Shown: one piece after another, positions 23,065 to 30,382 of the stretch
Layout of the letters: each line of letters begins with the position of its first letter
How positions within the stretch are numbered: position 1 is the first letter of the stretch
Source: an uncultured Oscillospiraceae bacterium
GTDB lineage: Bacteria > Bacillota > Clostridia > Oscillospirales > Oscillospiraceae
NCBI GenBank assembly: GCA_900763675.1
Contig: CAAFLE010000051.1
Location: 1-35,980 of the forward strand
DNA length: 35,980 nt
Direction: 5' to 3'
Made by a program: the position numbers and the translations under genes
Notes under the pieces: generated by a model
The model's database searches: none
Told to the model about the DNA's origin: nothing
Seen by the model: only the letters and a program-made list of their open reading frames with translations

Positions 23065-23667
23065 TTACTTTGCCTTCTTTCCGCTGAAGCAGCGCCGGAA
23101 GCTCTCCTTGGTGGGGAAGAGGAACGGCGTAGTCGTTTTGTAGGAATCGTATCCGCGCATGAGCGCGGGGAAAACGTTGATGTCCTCGTATACCGCGAGC
23201 AGCAGCCCGCAGAGACTGAATATCACGGCGTACCACGGGTTGAGACCCGCCGCCGGAATGAGCAGCACGGAGAAAAAGAGCATCGCCCAAACGGCGGGGT
23301 GGCGGCAGAGAGCATAAGCGCCTGTCGTCACCAGCTCCCGCTCCCACCAGCGCTTGGCGGAAGACTTCGTCTTGTCCTTTTTCCAATTGATGCGCCCGCC
23401 GGTGAAAAACGTGACATACACGAGAAGGACGAAAAACGCGGCGGCAAGAATGCCCGCCGGAATGCGCACCGCCGCCGGCAGAGAGCTTCCCGCCGATGTA
23501 TCGGCCACGATCGCATTGAAAAACGCCAGACCGAGCAGACCGCCGCCGACGGTATAGAGCGACTGCATACGGTCGTTGTTGTGCGAGGTGTTGTTGAGAT
23601 CGCAGAGGATGATGCTGGCATAGCCCAGCAGACCGCAGACAAGCGGGCTGAAGCCGTCAAGGAACAT
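23065..23667 (-). CDS. ICMT/phospholipid-methyltransferase-like membrane protein
   Basis: This 200-residue integral membrane protein has about five hydrophobic segments (roughly residues 6-23, 38-55, 67-88, 124-142 and 144-160). The C-terminal part shows the isoprenylcysteine carboxyl methyltransferase-like pattern: GAYALCRHP (R122, H123, P124), YEDINVFPALMRGYDSY with Glu161, then PFLFP. Such enzymes use S-adenosylmethionine at the membrane. The substrate is unknown in bacteria that lack prenylated CaaX proteins, so a small lipid or other hydrophobic acceptor is more likely. AAAGGGAG precedes the ATG, and a promoter lies at 23709-23736. It is the first gene of a three-gene operon. Confidence 0.7.
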   Translation of the reverse strand: MFLDGFSPLVCGLLGYASIILCDLNNTSHNNDRMQSLYTVGGGLLGLAFFNAIVADTSAGSSLPAAVRIPAGILAAAFFVLLVYVTFFTGGRINWKKDKTKSSAKRWWERELVTTGAYALCRHPAVWAMLFFSVLLIPAAGLNPWYAVIFSLCGLLLAVYEDINVFPALMRGYDSYKTTTPFLFPTKESFRRCFSGKKAK

Positions 23668-23708
23668 AGTCGTTCTCCCTTTCCCCGGAGCAGATTTTCT
23701 ATGGCATT

Positions 23709-23736
23709 ACTATACCATATTCTGCCGGAAAAGCAA
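23709..23736 (-). promoter_or_regulatory. Probable promoter of the ICMT-gre-nucleotidyltransferase operon
   Basis: On the minus strand TTGCTT (23731-23736) and TATAGT (23709-23714) are separated by 16 bp, about 42 bp upstream of the first ATG and just after the end of the CYTH gene. Confidence 0.45.
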
Positions 23737-23745
23737 GACGACAGA

Positions 23746-24261
23746 TCAAAGCGTCTCGTCCGGAACGGCGCGGGCGAGAGCGCGGTTGGTATAGCGCGAA
23801 TCGTCCGTCACTTCGCGGTATACGTGCAGCCAGCCGGGGAGCGCGAGCGGCTCGTCCTCGCTTTGCAGCTCGCATTCGCAGAAGGCGCGGTCCTGCCAGA
23901 ACGGGAAAACGTCGATCTCCAGCGTATGATTCTCAAAGGGGACGGCGTAGCGTGCCTTTTCAATCGTGCGCAGCGCCGTCTCGCGCTCGGCGAGCAGCGC
24001 GGCAAACTCCGCGGCGGAAATCTCCCGCTCGCGCTCAATGCGCGTCACGGCGGTCAGGCGCGTTTTCTCCGTATAGAAAAACCGCTCCTCCGCACCGCAG
24101 CGGGTGCGGCGGATGCGGCGGCTCGCGCCGTCCGCGCCGGGGCGAAGATAGACCTGCTCGATGTCCAGCCGCTTGGAAGACTTTTCGTTCAGCAGCGCCG
24201 CGTCCGGCAGCGCGATGAGAAATTTCCGCTCGATCTCGAGCGGGAGGTTGGTTTCGCTCAT
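23746..24261 (-). CDS. CYTH-domain protein (triphosphate tunnel metalloenzyme family)
   Basis: This 171-residue cytoplasmic protein has the N-terminal signature EIERKFLI (ExExK, residues 9-16) that coordinates metal and triphosphate in CYTH proteins. Further charged strands follow, such as SRRIRRTR, FYTEKTR, ERERE and LEIDVF, that would line the tunnel. Bacterial members include tripolyphosphatases, thiamine-triphosphatases and class IV adenylate cyclases, so the activity here is open; triphosphate hydrolysis is the commonest. The ATG has a GGGAGGAT site. The MITE-like element lies directly upstream, and an extended -10 at its outer edge may drive the gene. Confidence 0.88.
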   Translation of the reverse strand: MSETNLPLEIERKFLIALPDAALLNEKSSKRLDIEQVYLRPGADGASRRIRRTRCGAEERFFYTEKTRLTAVTRIEREREISAAEFAALLAERETALRTIEKARYAVPFENHTLEIDVFPFWQDRAFCECELQSEDEPLALPGWLHVYREVTDDSRYTNRALARAVPDETL

Positions 24262-24282
24262 AAACAGGATCCTCCCGAATGA

Positions 24283-24418
24283 AAAAGGCTCCCTTGTGTA
24301 AAGGGAGCTGTCAGCCGTAAGGCTGACTGAGGGATTGTCATTTACGGATCACAAACCCGACAACCCCTCCGTCAAAACCTCCGGTTTTGCCACCTCCCCT
24401 TACACAGGGGAGGCTTTA
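24283..24418. repeat. MITE-like palindromic element (about 136 bp)
   Basis: The left end starts AAAGGCTCCCTTGTGTAAAG. The reverse complement of the right end starts AAAGCCTCCCCTGTGTAAGG. The 27-nt termini agree except at about four positions and form imperfect terminal inverted repeats. Each end is also a hairpin of its own (GCTCCCTT/AAGGGAGC; CCTCCCC/GGGGAGG), and GTCAGCC/GGCTGAC and AAAACC/GGTTTT hairpins lie inside. No reading frame is carried. Similar CTCCC-ended palindromic repeats are, to my knowledge, widespread in gut Clostridia. Confidence 0.75.
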
Positions 24419-24426
24419 TTATATCA
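24418..24426 (-). promoter_or_regulatory. Possible extended -10 promoter at the element edge
   Basis: On the minus strand TGATATAAT forms an extended -10 (TGnTATAAT) reading toward the CYTH gene. Its TGA is also the stop codon of the SLH gene. No good -35 is seen, and transcripts would pass through the element's hairpins. Confidence 0.3.
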
Positions 24427-26247
24427 CAGCTTCATCTGCAAATTCATCAGCATCTCGGAAAGAGCGCCGCAGGTCGCGGTCTCATGCGCGGCAAGCGTGC
24501 CGTCCGTATTTGCCGAAAGCGTCCCGGTCTGCACCGCCCACACGACCGCCTGCTCCGCCCACGGGCTGACGGCGTCGCCGTCGCTCCAGCCGGCAAGATC
24601 GCCGGCGGCGGAGGTGTCTGCGCCGCGCAGCGCGGCATACCGGCAGAGGATCACAGCGGTCTGCTCGCGGGTGACCGGCTCGTCAGGACGGAACGTGCCG
24701 TCGCCGTAGCCGACGATCAGCCCGCTCTGCGCCGCCCAACGGATCGCCTGCGCGGCGTCCGCGTCGGAGGGAAGATCGGAGAAGAATACGTCCTCTCCGG
24801 CGGCAGGGCGGTCAAAGAGATTCCAGAGCGTCTGCGCGAGCAGCGCACGGGTCGCGGGAGCGCCGCTCTCGGCGGTGCGCAGCGGCATCGGCGTCGCGGC
24901 GCCGGACGCCGTCTGGACAACGGCGGGCGCCTCCGGCGTGGGAAGCGCGGCAATCTCATCCGAAGCCGCGGCGGTTTCCAGAACCGCCGCCGGGACTTCC
25001 GGCTCCGAAGCGGCGGTCTCCGCCGTCTCCGTGCAGGCGTGGAACGGTGCGGCGGCAAGAGCGCTGCTCTCACCGGTCAGATTCACCGGAACAAAGCTGC
25101 ATACCGTGACGCCCTCGCAGGAGGGAGTGTACCGGAACGTGACCGTGTAGGGGTTATATTCGTCGCCCGTCAGATGCTCGCTGCTGCCGAGCCAGACAAA
25201 ATCGGATACGGGAAACTCTTCGTTCGTCTGTTCGGAGCGGACGACGAGGGAAACATCCTCGCCGCGCATTCCCGCGGCGACGGAAAGCGCCTCGGCGTAC
25301 TGCACGCGGAACTCATACGTCACACCCTCGCGCAGCGCCTCGCCGTCGGCAACGCGGTGCGAGGTCCCCGCCTCATAGCAGTCGCGCCGGTACACAAGCG
25401 GACCGGTCTGGTACGTCGTGTCGCCGCGGAGAAAATCGCTCACGGCGAGCAGATCGTGCGAAAGCGAGCCGCCGGCAAGCGCGGAGAAATTATCGGTCAC
25501 GCCGAGAAGGTTTGCGCCGCCCTGTCCGGCGAGCAGCGTGCCGCCGGGGAGCGTTACCACGCCGTTCCCGTCGGGCGCGGCGGAGAGATTTTCCCATGCG
25601 CCGATGCTGCCCGTGCCGTTCTCGGCGTGGGCAAGCGCCATCGAAAGCCCGTCAGCGGCAAGCGCATGGGCGCTCTTGCCGTTGAAGCGGACGCGGTAGT
25701 AGGGGTTATCGTCCTTCACGGCGTACCACACGCCCTGCTCCTGCCAGACATAGTGCAGCACCGTTTCCACGCCGCCGGACGCAGCGGCGTTGGTGTATCC
25801 GGCGAGATAGACCGAAATGGTCGTGGTCTGCCCCTGCGGAAGCGGCGTGGCGTAGCTGCGGCAGGGAAGGATCTCCACGTCGTAGGAGGCGAGCCGGTTG
25901 GCGTCGGTATACGGCTCGGACCCCATCTGCGCGGAAATGTCCTTGCCGAAGAAGTTGCAGTTGAGACCCTCTCCCGTATAGTTGAGACCCACGGTGAACG
26001 TGAACAGCTCCGCGAGATATTTCGCCGCATTCGTCACGCCCGCGCCGTCCGTCTCCGAGGCGTTTTCACCGAAGGATGCCTTGTCCGCGGCATAGTTCGC
26101 CAGAACATCCCGGAACGTGAGCGTTTCCACGGTAAGACCGTCGCCGCCGGAGGCGAGCGCGTCCACGCTTAAAAGCGAGACGAGCAGCACGGCCGCGCAT
26201 ACGGCGGAAAGGATACGATATACGGCGATTCGGCGGGCGGATTTCAT
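24424..26247 (-). CDS. Exported protein with C-terminal SLH domains
   Basis: This 607-residue secreted protein has a signal peptide (residues 1 to about 32: basic MKSARRIAVYR, a hydrophobic core, and ALA before the cleavage site). It then has a large region of unknown function (about 33-395), an Ala/Pro/Glu-rich linker (about 396-464), and surface-layer-homology repeats at the C terminus (about 465-607). The clearest repeat is AAQSGLIVGYGDGTFRPDEP followed by VTREQTA. The last repeat is divergent (TGTLSANTDGTLAAHETAT). SLH domains bind pyruvylated secondary wall polymer, so the protein is probably wall-anchored. The middle part shows no motif I recognise. GAGGGAA precedes the ATG, and the gene stands alone between the MITE and trxB. 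Confidence 0.85.
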   Translation of the reverse strand: MKSARRIAVYRILSAVCAAVLLVSLLSVDALASGGDGLTVETLTFRDVLANYAADKASFGENASETDGAGVTNAAKYLAELFTFTVGLNYTGEGLNCNFFGKDISAQMGSEPYTDANRLASYDVEILPCRSYATPLPQGQTTTISVYLAGYTNAAASGGVETVLHYVWQEQGVWYAVKDDNPYYRVRFNGKSAHALAADGLSMALAHAENGTGSIGAWENLSAAPDGNGVVTLPGGTLLAGQGGANLLGVTDNFSALAGGSLSHDLLAVSDFLRGDTTYQTGPLVYRRDCYEAGTSHRVADGEALREGVTYEFRVQYAEALSVAAGMRGEDVSLVVRSEQTNEEFPVSDFVWLGSSEHLTGDEYNPYTVTFRYTPSCEGVTVCSFVPVNLTGESSALAAAPFHACTETAETAASEPEVPAAVLETAAASDEIAALPTPEAPAVVQTASGAATPMPLRTAESGAPATRALLAQTLWNLFDRPAAGEDVFFSDLPSDADAAQAIRWAAQSGLIVGYGDGTFRPDEPVTREQTAVILCRYAALRGADTSAAGDLAGWSDGDAVSPWAEQAVVWAVQTGTLSANTDGTLAAHETATCGALSEMLMNLQMKL

Positions 26248-26446
26248 GGCAGGTTCCCTCGGTCGGTGTTGAAATTGGTTACGTGATTTACATAACCTGC
26301 CTGTAAATTAACATAACGCCGAGGGGAAATCGTTAAGAAGAAGCAACAAATTTCGTTGCCGTTTTGACACATTTCCAGCTTTTTCCGGGGAAAAACAAGA
26401 TGTGGCGAAGCAATTTTAAAGGAAACCCCGTATATTGTGTTACAAA
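26248..26446. other. AT-rich intergenic region upstream of the SLH gene
   Basis: No gene is visible in this stretch. It holds an imperfect direct repeat, TTTACATAAC and TTAACATAAC (about 26288-26317), and a small near-palindrome GCAAC/GTTGC (26343-26359). A promoter for the SLH gene is expected here, but I found no convincing -35/-10 pair. Confidence 0.4.
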
Positions 26447-26487
26447 CCGGCGCAGAGATTAAAAAAATATTTCAATCTCTGCGCCGG
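26447..26487 (-). terminator. Terminator hairpin after trxB
   Basis: CCGGCGCAGAGATT (26447-26460) pairs perfectly with AATCTCTGCGCCGG (26474-26487), 14 bp, around a 13-nt A-rich loop. On the minus strand, where trxB ends 35 bp earlier, a short TTTG follows. The large loop and short T run are not ideal, but the stem is very stable. Confidence 0.75.
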
Positions 26488-26521
26488 CAAAAGCACAATA
26501 TTATGTCGCCTGAATTATCGG

Positions 26522-27439
26522 TCAGACATCCGCACCGTCAAGGTAGCGGCACGCGGCGAGCGCGGCGTTTGCCCCGTCCGAAACGGCGGTGGTGAGCTGG
26601 CGGACGCGCTTATCGCGGCAGTCGCCCGCGACGAAAACGCCCGGCACGGCGGTCTCGCCGGTCTCCGGCACGGCGGCATAGCCGCGCTCGGTGAGCGCCA
26701 CGAGCGAGGAAAAACGCTCCAGCTCCGGCTCCTGCCCGACGGAGACGAAAAGACAGTCCACGGGCAGCTCGCTCTCCTCGCCGGTGCGCGTGTCGCGCAG
26801 GCGCAGCGCGTGCAGAGCGCCGTTTTCGGTGAGAAAGGCGGCGATCTCCTTGGGCGTGAGGAGCGTGACGTTTTCTCGCGAGAGGAGCCGCGTCTGCTTT
26901 TCCCGGTCGCCGCGGAGCGTATCGCGCCGGTGGATGAGATAAACGCGGCGGCAGACGTCGGAGAGGAGCAGCGCCTCCTGCAAAGCGCTGTCGCCGCCGC
27001 CGACGACGGCGGTCACGCCGTTTTTATAAAACCCGCCGTCGCACACGGCGCAGTAGGAAATGCCCTTGCCAATCAGCTCCTCCTCGCCGGGCAGACCGAG
27101 ATGACGGTGCCGGGCGCCTGTGGCAAGGATGACGGCGCGGCTTTCAAAAATACCGTCCTCCGTGCGCACGGCAAAGCCGTCCGCCGTGCGTTCGACGGCG
27201 GTCACTTCGCCGACGTCGGTCTCGGCGTCGAGCGCGAGCATCTGCTCGAGCATCCGCTCCGCCAGCTCCGCGCCGCCGAGCGAGGCGACGCCCGGATAAT
27301 TCTCCACGCGGGGGGCGTAGGCGATCTGTCCGCCGTAGCCCTCGCGTTCGAGCAGGAGGACGCTCTTGCCGCTGCGGCGGGCGTAAATGGCGGCGGTCAT
27401 TCCCGCCGGACCGCCGCCGGCGATGATAATGTCGTACAT
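26522..27439 (-). CDS. trxB: Thioredoxin reductase (NAD(P)H, FAD)
   Basis: This 305-residue cytoplasmic flavoprotein has the N-terminal FAD loop IIIAGGGPAGMTAAIYARR (residues 4-22), redox-active CAVC (Cys130 and Cys133) in SYCAVCDGG, a nucleotide loop VVGGGDSALQEALLL, and C-terminal FAD site GVFVAGDCRDKRVRQL. HRRDTLRG after the second loop carries the basic residues usually associated with NADPH preference. AGGAGAAT precedes the ATG. It lies downstream of nrdD on the same strand, separated by a hairpin array. The likely job is to reduce the redoxin domain fused to NrdD, and possibly free thioredoxin encoded elsewhere. Confidence 0.94.
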   Translation of the reverse strand: MYDIIIAGGGPAGMTAAIYARRSGKSVLLLEREGYGGQIAYAPRVENYPGVASLGGAELAERMLEQMLALDAETDVGEVTAVERTADGFAVRTEDGIFESRAVILATGARHRHLGLPGEEELIGKGISYCAVCDGGFYKNGVTAVVGGGDSALQEALLLSDVCRRVYLIHRRDTLRGDREKQTRLLSRENVTLLTPKEIAAFLTENGALHALRLRDTRTGEESELPVDCLFVSVGQEPELERFSSLVALTERGYAAVPETGETAVPGVFVAGDCRDKRVRQLTTAVSDGANAALAACRYLDGADV

Positions 27440-27748
27440 ATTCGGATTCTCCTATGGCAATGCCTCCCCTTGCTTCCAAGGGGAGGCTGAGCGTGTCAAA
27501 AAAGTATTTTTGACACGCTATCCAACGAGACCCACTGCGTTGGGTTCTCGTTTGAAAAGGCTGCGGCTCGCCGCAGCGCACTCGCTGTGCGCCAACGGCG
27601 CACAACTCGCACGTTTGCGAGCCGAGAAGTATTTTCTCCGACGCACATGTCGCCGGAGAAAATGATCAAGGTCCTATTTGCGCCTGCGGGCGCAAACTCT
27701 GCGAGGCTTTTTGGCAGGTTGTCCTTATTGTATGTGAGATGGGCGGTC
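27440..27748. repeat. Array of eight consecutive hairpins between trxB and nrdD
   Basis: No gene is visible in these 309 bp. Perfect or near-perfect stems follow one another almost without gaps: 27462-27487 (10 bp, GCCTCCCCTT), 27490-27519 (13 bp, AGCGTGTCAAAAA), 27524-27552 (11 bp, one bulge), 27560-27577 (7 bp), 27586-27604 (8 bp, TGTGCGCC), 27606-27621 (6 bp), 27631-27663 (10 bp, ATTTTCTCCG) and 27677-27696 (8 bp, TTTGCGCC). The first stem resembles the ends of the element at 24283. It may be one or more palindromic insertion elements, or a structured intergenic RNA in the nrdD-trxB transcript. Which is not decided by sequence alone. Confidence 0.7.
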
Positions 27749-30160
27749 TTATTCCGCCTTCTGCGCGGTTTCGGCGAGGAGCTTTTTGATCTCGGCGACG
27801 CCGTAGTACTTTTCAAAATGCACGCCGTCGGAGAGAACGAGCGTCGGCGCACCCTTGATGCCGTATTCGCGGCAAAGCTCCGGATGCTCTTCGGCGGTCA
27901 GATTCTCGTAGGCAAAGCCCGCCTTGTCGAGCATTTTCTCCGCCACGCGGCAGTTCGGGCAGGTCGTGCGGGTGAAGAGCTGCGCCGTTTTCACCGCGGA
28001 CACCGTGCCGACGTCCTCCGGCTGCATTCCGTGCGCGACGGTGCCGTCGCCGCAGCAGGCGGCGTCGTGGCGGTGGATGCCGCCGGTGAAGTGGCTGTGA
28101 CCGACGTTATACTCCTTGCGGTCCTTGAACTCCTGCACCTTGCCGTCGTTCCAGTTCTGCACGGGGCGGTAGTAGCCGGTGATGCGGCTCCAGACCTCGG
28201 TGTCTTTGCCGCACTTCGGGCAGGAGAAATGCTCGCCGGTGATGTAGCCGTGATCGTGGCAGACGGAATAGGTCGGACTCATCGTGTAATACGGCAGCTT
28301 GTAATTCTCGGCGATCTTGCGCACGAGATCGGCGGCGGCACGCCAGTCGGGCAGCTTTTCGCCGAGGAAGGCGTGGAACACCGTACCGGAGGTATACAGC
28401 GTCTGGAGATCGTCCTGAATGTCCAGCGCGGAGAAGATGTCCTCCGTGTAGCCAACGGGCAGGTGGGAGCTGTTGGTGTAGTACGGCGTGCCGTTCATGT
28501 TGGCGGTGATGATGTCGGGATAGCGGTTGCGGTCGTGCTTGGCGAGACGGTAGGACGTGCTCTCCGCCGGGGTGGCTTCCAGATTGTAGAGATCGCCGTA
28601 CTTTTCCTGATAATCGCTCAGACGCTCGCGCATATGGTTGAGAACCGCCTTGGTGAACTCCTGCGCCTCGGGGTCGGTGAGATCCTTGTGCAGCCAGCGG
28701 GCATTGAGACACGCCTCGTTCATGCCAACAAGACCGATCGTGGAGAAGTGATTTTCAAAGGTGCCGAGATAGTACTTCGTGTAGGGGTAAAGACCCGCGT
28801 CGAGCAGCTTCGTGATAACGGTGCGCTTGGTCTTGAGCGACCGCGCCGCGATGTCCATCATGCGGTCGAGCCGCTGGTAGAACTCCTCCTCCGTCTTGGA
28901 GAGGTAGGCGATGCGCGGCATATTGATCGTCACGACGCCGACCGAGCCGGTGCTTTCGCCGGAGCCGAAGAAGCCGCCGGATTTCTTGCGCAGCTCGCGC
29001 AGATCGAGCCGCAGACGGCAGCACATCGAGCGCACGTCGCTCGGCTCCATGTCGGAGTTGATGTAGTTGGAGAAGTACGGCGTGCCGTACTTGGCGGTCA
29101 TCTCAAAGAGGAGACGGTTGTTCTCGCTCTCGCTCCAGTCGAAGTCCTTGGTGATGGAGTAGGTCGGGATCGGGTACTGGAAGCCGCGGCCGTTGGCGTC
29201 GCCCTCGGTCATGATCTCGATGAACGCCTTGTTCACCATGTCCATTTCCTTCTGGCAGTCGCCGTAGGTGAAGGTCTGCTCCTTGCCGCCGACGATCGCG
29301 GGCAGATCACGCAGGTCCGCCGGTACGGTCCAGTCCAGCGTGATATTGGAGAACGGCGCCTGCGTACCCCAGCGCGACGGCGTGTTCACGCCGAAGATGA
29401 ACGACTGGATGCACTGCTTGACTTCCTTCTGGCTGAGCTGATCGACGCGCACGAACGGCGCGAGATACGTGTCGAACGAGGAGAACGCCTGTGCGCCCGC
29501 CCACTCGTTCTGCATGATGCCGAGAAAGTTGACCATCTGGTTGCAGAGCGTGCTCAGATGGCTCGCCGGGGTGGAGTTGATCTTGCCCGGAATGCCGAGA
29601 CCCTGCTGGATGAGCTGCTTGAGACTCCATCCGGCGCAGTAGCCGGTGAGCATACTCAAATCGTGCAGATGCAGATCGCCGTTGCGGTGCGCGTCGGCAA
29701 TCTCCTTGTCATAGACCTCGCTCAGCCAGTAGTTGGCGGTGATCGCGCCGGAGTTGGAGAGAATGAGACCGCCGACGGAATACGTGACGGTGGAGTTTTC
29801 CTTCACGCGCCAGTCGTTGATCTTGAGATAGTTGTCTACGGTCTTTTTGTAGTCCAGCACCGTGTCGCTCACGGCGCGGAGATTCTCGTGCTGCTTGCGG
29901 TAGAGAATGTACGCCTTGGCGACGTTTTCGTACCCGCCGCGGGAGAGGACAGACTCAACGCTGTCCTGAATGTCCTCGATGTGGATCAGCTCGTCCTTGA
30001 TCTTCGGCTGAAAATCCGCCGTGACCATCACGGCGAGAAAATCAATCACGCTCTGGTTATAATTCGTCTCGGTCGCGTCGAATGCCTTTTTCATGGCGTT
30101 GGCGATTTTTCCGATCTCAAAATCAACGATCCTGCCGTCGCGCTTCACAACCCGGTACAT
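27749..30160 (-). CDS. nrdD: Anaerobic (class III) ribonucleoside-triphosphate reductase with fused C-terminal redoxin domain
   Basis: NrdD reduces ribonucleotides for DNA synthesis using a glycyl radical made by NrdG. The 803-residue protein has an N-terminal ATP-cone (about residues 1-95), the ten-stranded barrel with GYCAGWSL (Cys175) and SMCCRL (Cys380/381), a zinc site with Cys634, His637, Cys647 and Cys650, and glycyl-radical motif RITGYY (Gly662). Unusually about 115 residues follow: a His/Cys-containing linker (about 688-718), then a glutaredoxin/thioredoxin-like domain (about 722-803) with active site CPNC (734-737) and cis-Pro segment KGAPTLVL. GGAGG precedes the ATG. The gene lies between nrdG and trxB and has NrdR-like boxes upstream. 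Fusion to a redoxin suggests thiol rather than formate as reductant; this is inferred. Confidence 0.95.
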   Translation of the reverse strand: MYRVVKRDGRIVDFEIGKIANAMKKAFDATETNYNQSVIDFLAVMVTADFQPKIKDELIHIEDIQDSVESVLSRGGYENVAKAYILYRKQHENLRAVSDTVLDYKKTVDNYLKINDWRVKENSTVTYSVGGLILSNSGAITANYWLSEVYDKEIADAHRNGDLHLHDLSMLTGYCAGWSLKQLIQQGLGIPGKINSTPASHLSTLCNQMVNFLGIMQNEWAGAQAFSSFDTYLAPFVRVDQLSQKEVKQCIQSFIFGVNTPSRWGTQAPFSNITLDWTVPADLRDLPAIVGGKEQTFTYGDCQKEMDMVNKAFIEIMTEGDANGRGFQYPIPTYSITKDFDWSESENNRLLFEMTAKYGTPYFSNYINSDMEPSDVRSMCCRLRLDLRELRKKSGGFFGSGESTGSVGVVTINMPRIAYLSKTEEEFYQRLDRMMDIAARSLKTKRTVITKLLDAGLYPYTKYYLGTFENHFSTIGLVGMNEACLNARWLHKDLTDPEAQEFTKAVLNHMRERLSDYQEKYGDLYNLEATPAESTSYRLAKHDRNRYPDIITANMNGTPYYTNSSHLPVGYTEDIFSALDIQDDLQTLYTSGTVFHAFLGEKLPDWRAAADLVRKIAENYKLPYYTMSPTYSVCHDHGYITGEHFSCPKCGKDTEVWSRITGYYRPVQNWNDGKVQEFKDRKEYNVGHSHFTGGIHRHDAACCGDGTVAHGMQPEDVGTVSAVKTAQLFTRTTCPNCRVAEKMLDKAGFAYENLTAEEHPELCREYGIKGAPTLVLSDGVHFEKYYGVAEIKKLLAETAQKAE

Positions 30161-30239
30161 AGTGTTCCTCCGTTTTATCTCTAATTATTTCTTATCGTTT
30201 TACGGCGTGCGGGCAAAACCTGCCCCAGTACGCTTAGCT

Positions 30240-30268
30240 ATCATAGCATTGCAGCCGTGCGCTGTCAA
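30240..30268 (-). promoter_or_regulatory. nrdD promoter
   Basis: On the minus strand TTGACA (30263-30268) and TATGAT (30240-30245) are separated by 17 bp, leaving a leader of about 70 nt before the nrdD ATG. Confidence 0.75.
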
Positions 30269-30276
30269 ATACAAAA

Positions 30277-30292
30277 AACCAATATATAGTAT
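30277..30292. promoter_or_regulatory. NrdR box 1 upstream of nrdD
   Basis: AACCAATATATAGTAT matches the NrdR consensus acaCwAtATaTwGtgt at 13 of 16 positions by my count, including the core. It lies just upstream of the nrdD -35. NrdR is the dATP/ATP-sensing repressor of ribonucleotide reductase genes. Confidence 0.75.
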
Positions 30293-30318
30293 TTATTTTT
30301 TAACTATTTGTTCCTTTA

Positions 30319-30334
30319 CCACAAAATGTAGTGC
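30319..30334. promoter_or_regulatory. NrdR box 2 upstream of nrdD
   Basis: CCACAAAATGTAGTGC matches the NrdR consensus at 12 of 16 positions. It begins 42 bp from box 1, four helical turns, so both sites face the same side of the DNA as expected for paired NrdR sites. It abuts the nrdG terminator hairpin. Confidence 0.65.
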
Positions 30335-30363
30335 TGCCGCCCCGGAAATAACGGGGCGGCGGC
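30333..30363 (-). terminator. Terminator hairpin after nrdG
   Basis: GCTGCCGCCCCG (30333-30344) pairs with CGGGGCGGCGGC (30352-30363), 12 bp with one G-U, around loop GAAATAA. On the minus strand ACTACATTTTG follows, a weak T tract. It separates nrdG from the nrdD promoter region. Confidence 0.65.
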
Positions 30364-30382
30364 ATATATAGGGGCGGGAGCG

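Noticed and set aside
27462..27696. CRISPR array
   Set aside because: The stems differ in sequence and there is no regularly repeated direct repeat or spacer pattern.
27587..30184. 865-codon plus-strand open frame opposite nrdD
   Set aside because: The minus strand encodes a complete, highly conserved NrdD. The plus frame has His/Arg/Val-rich antisense composition and no motifs.
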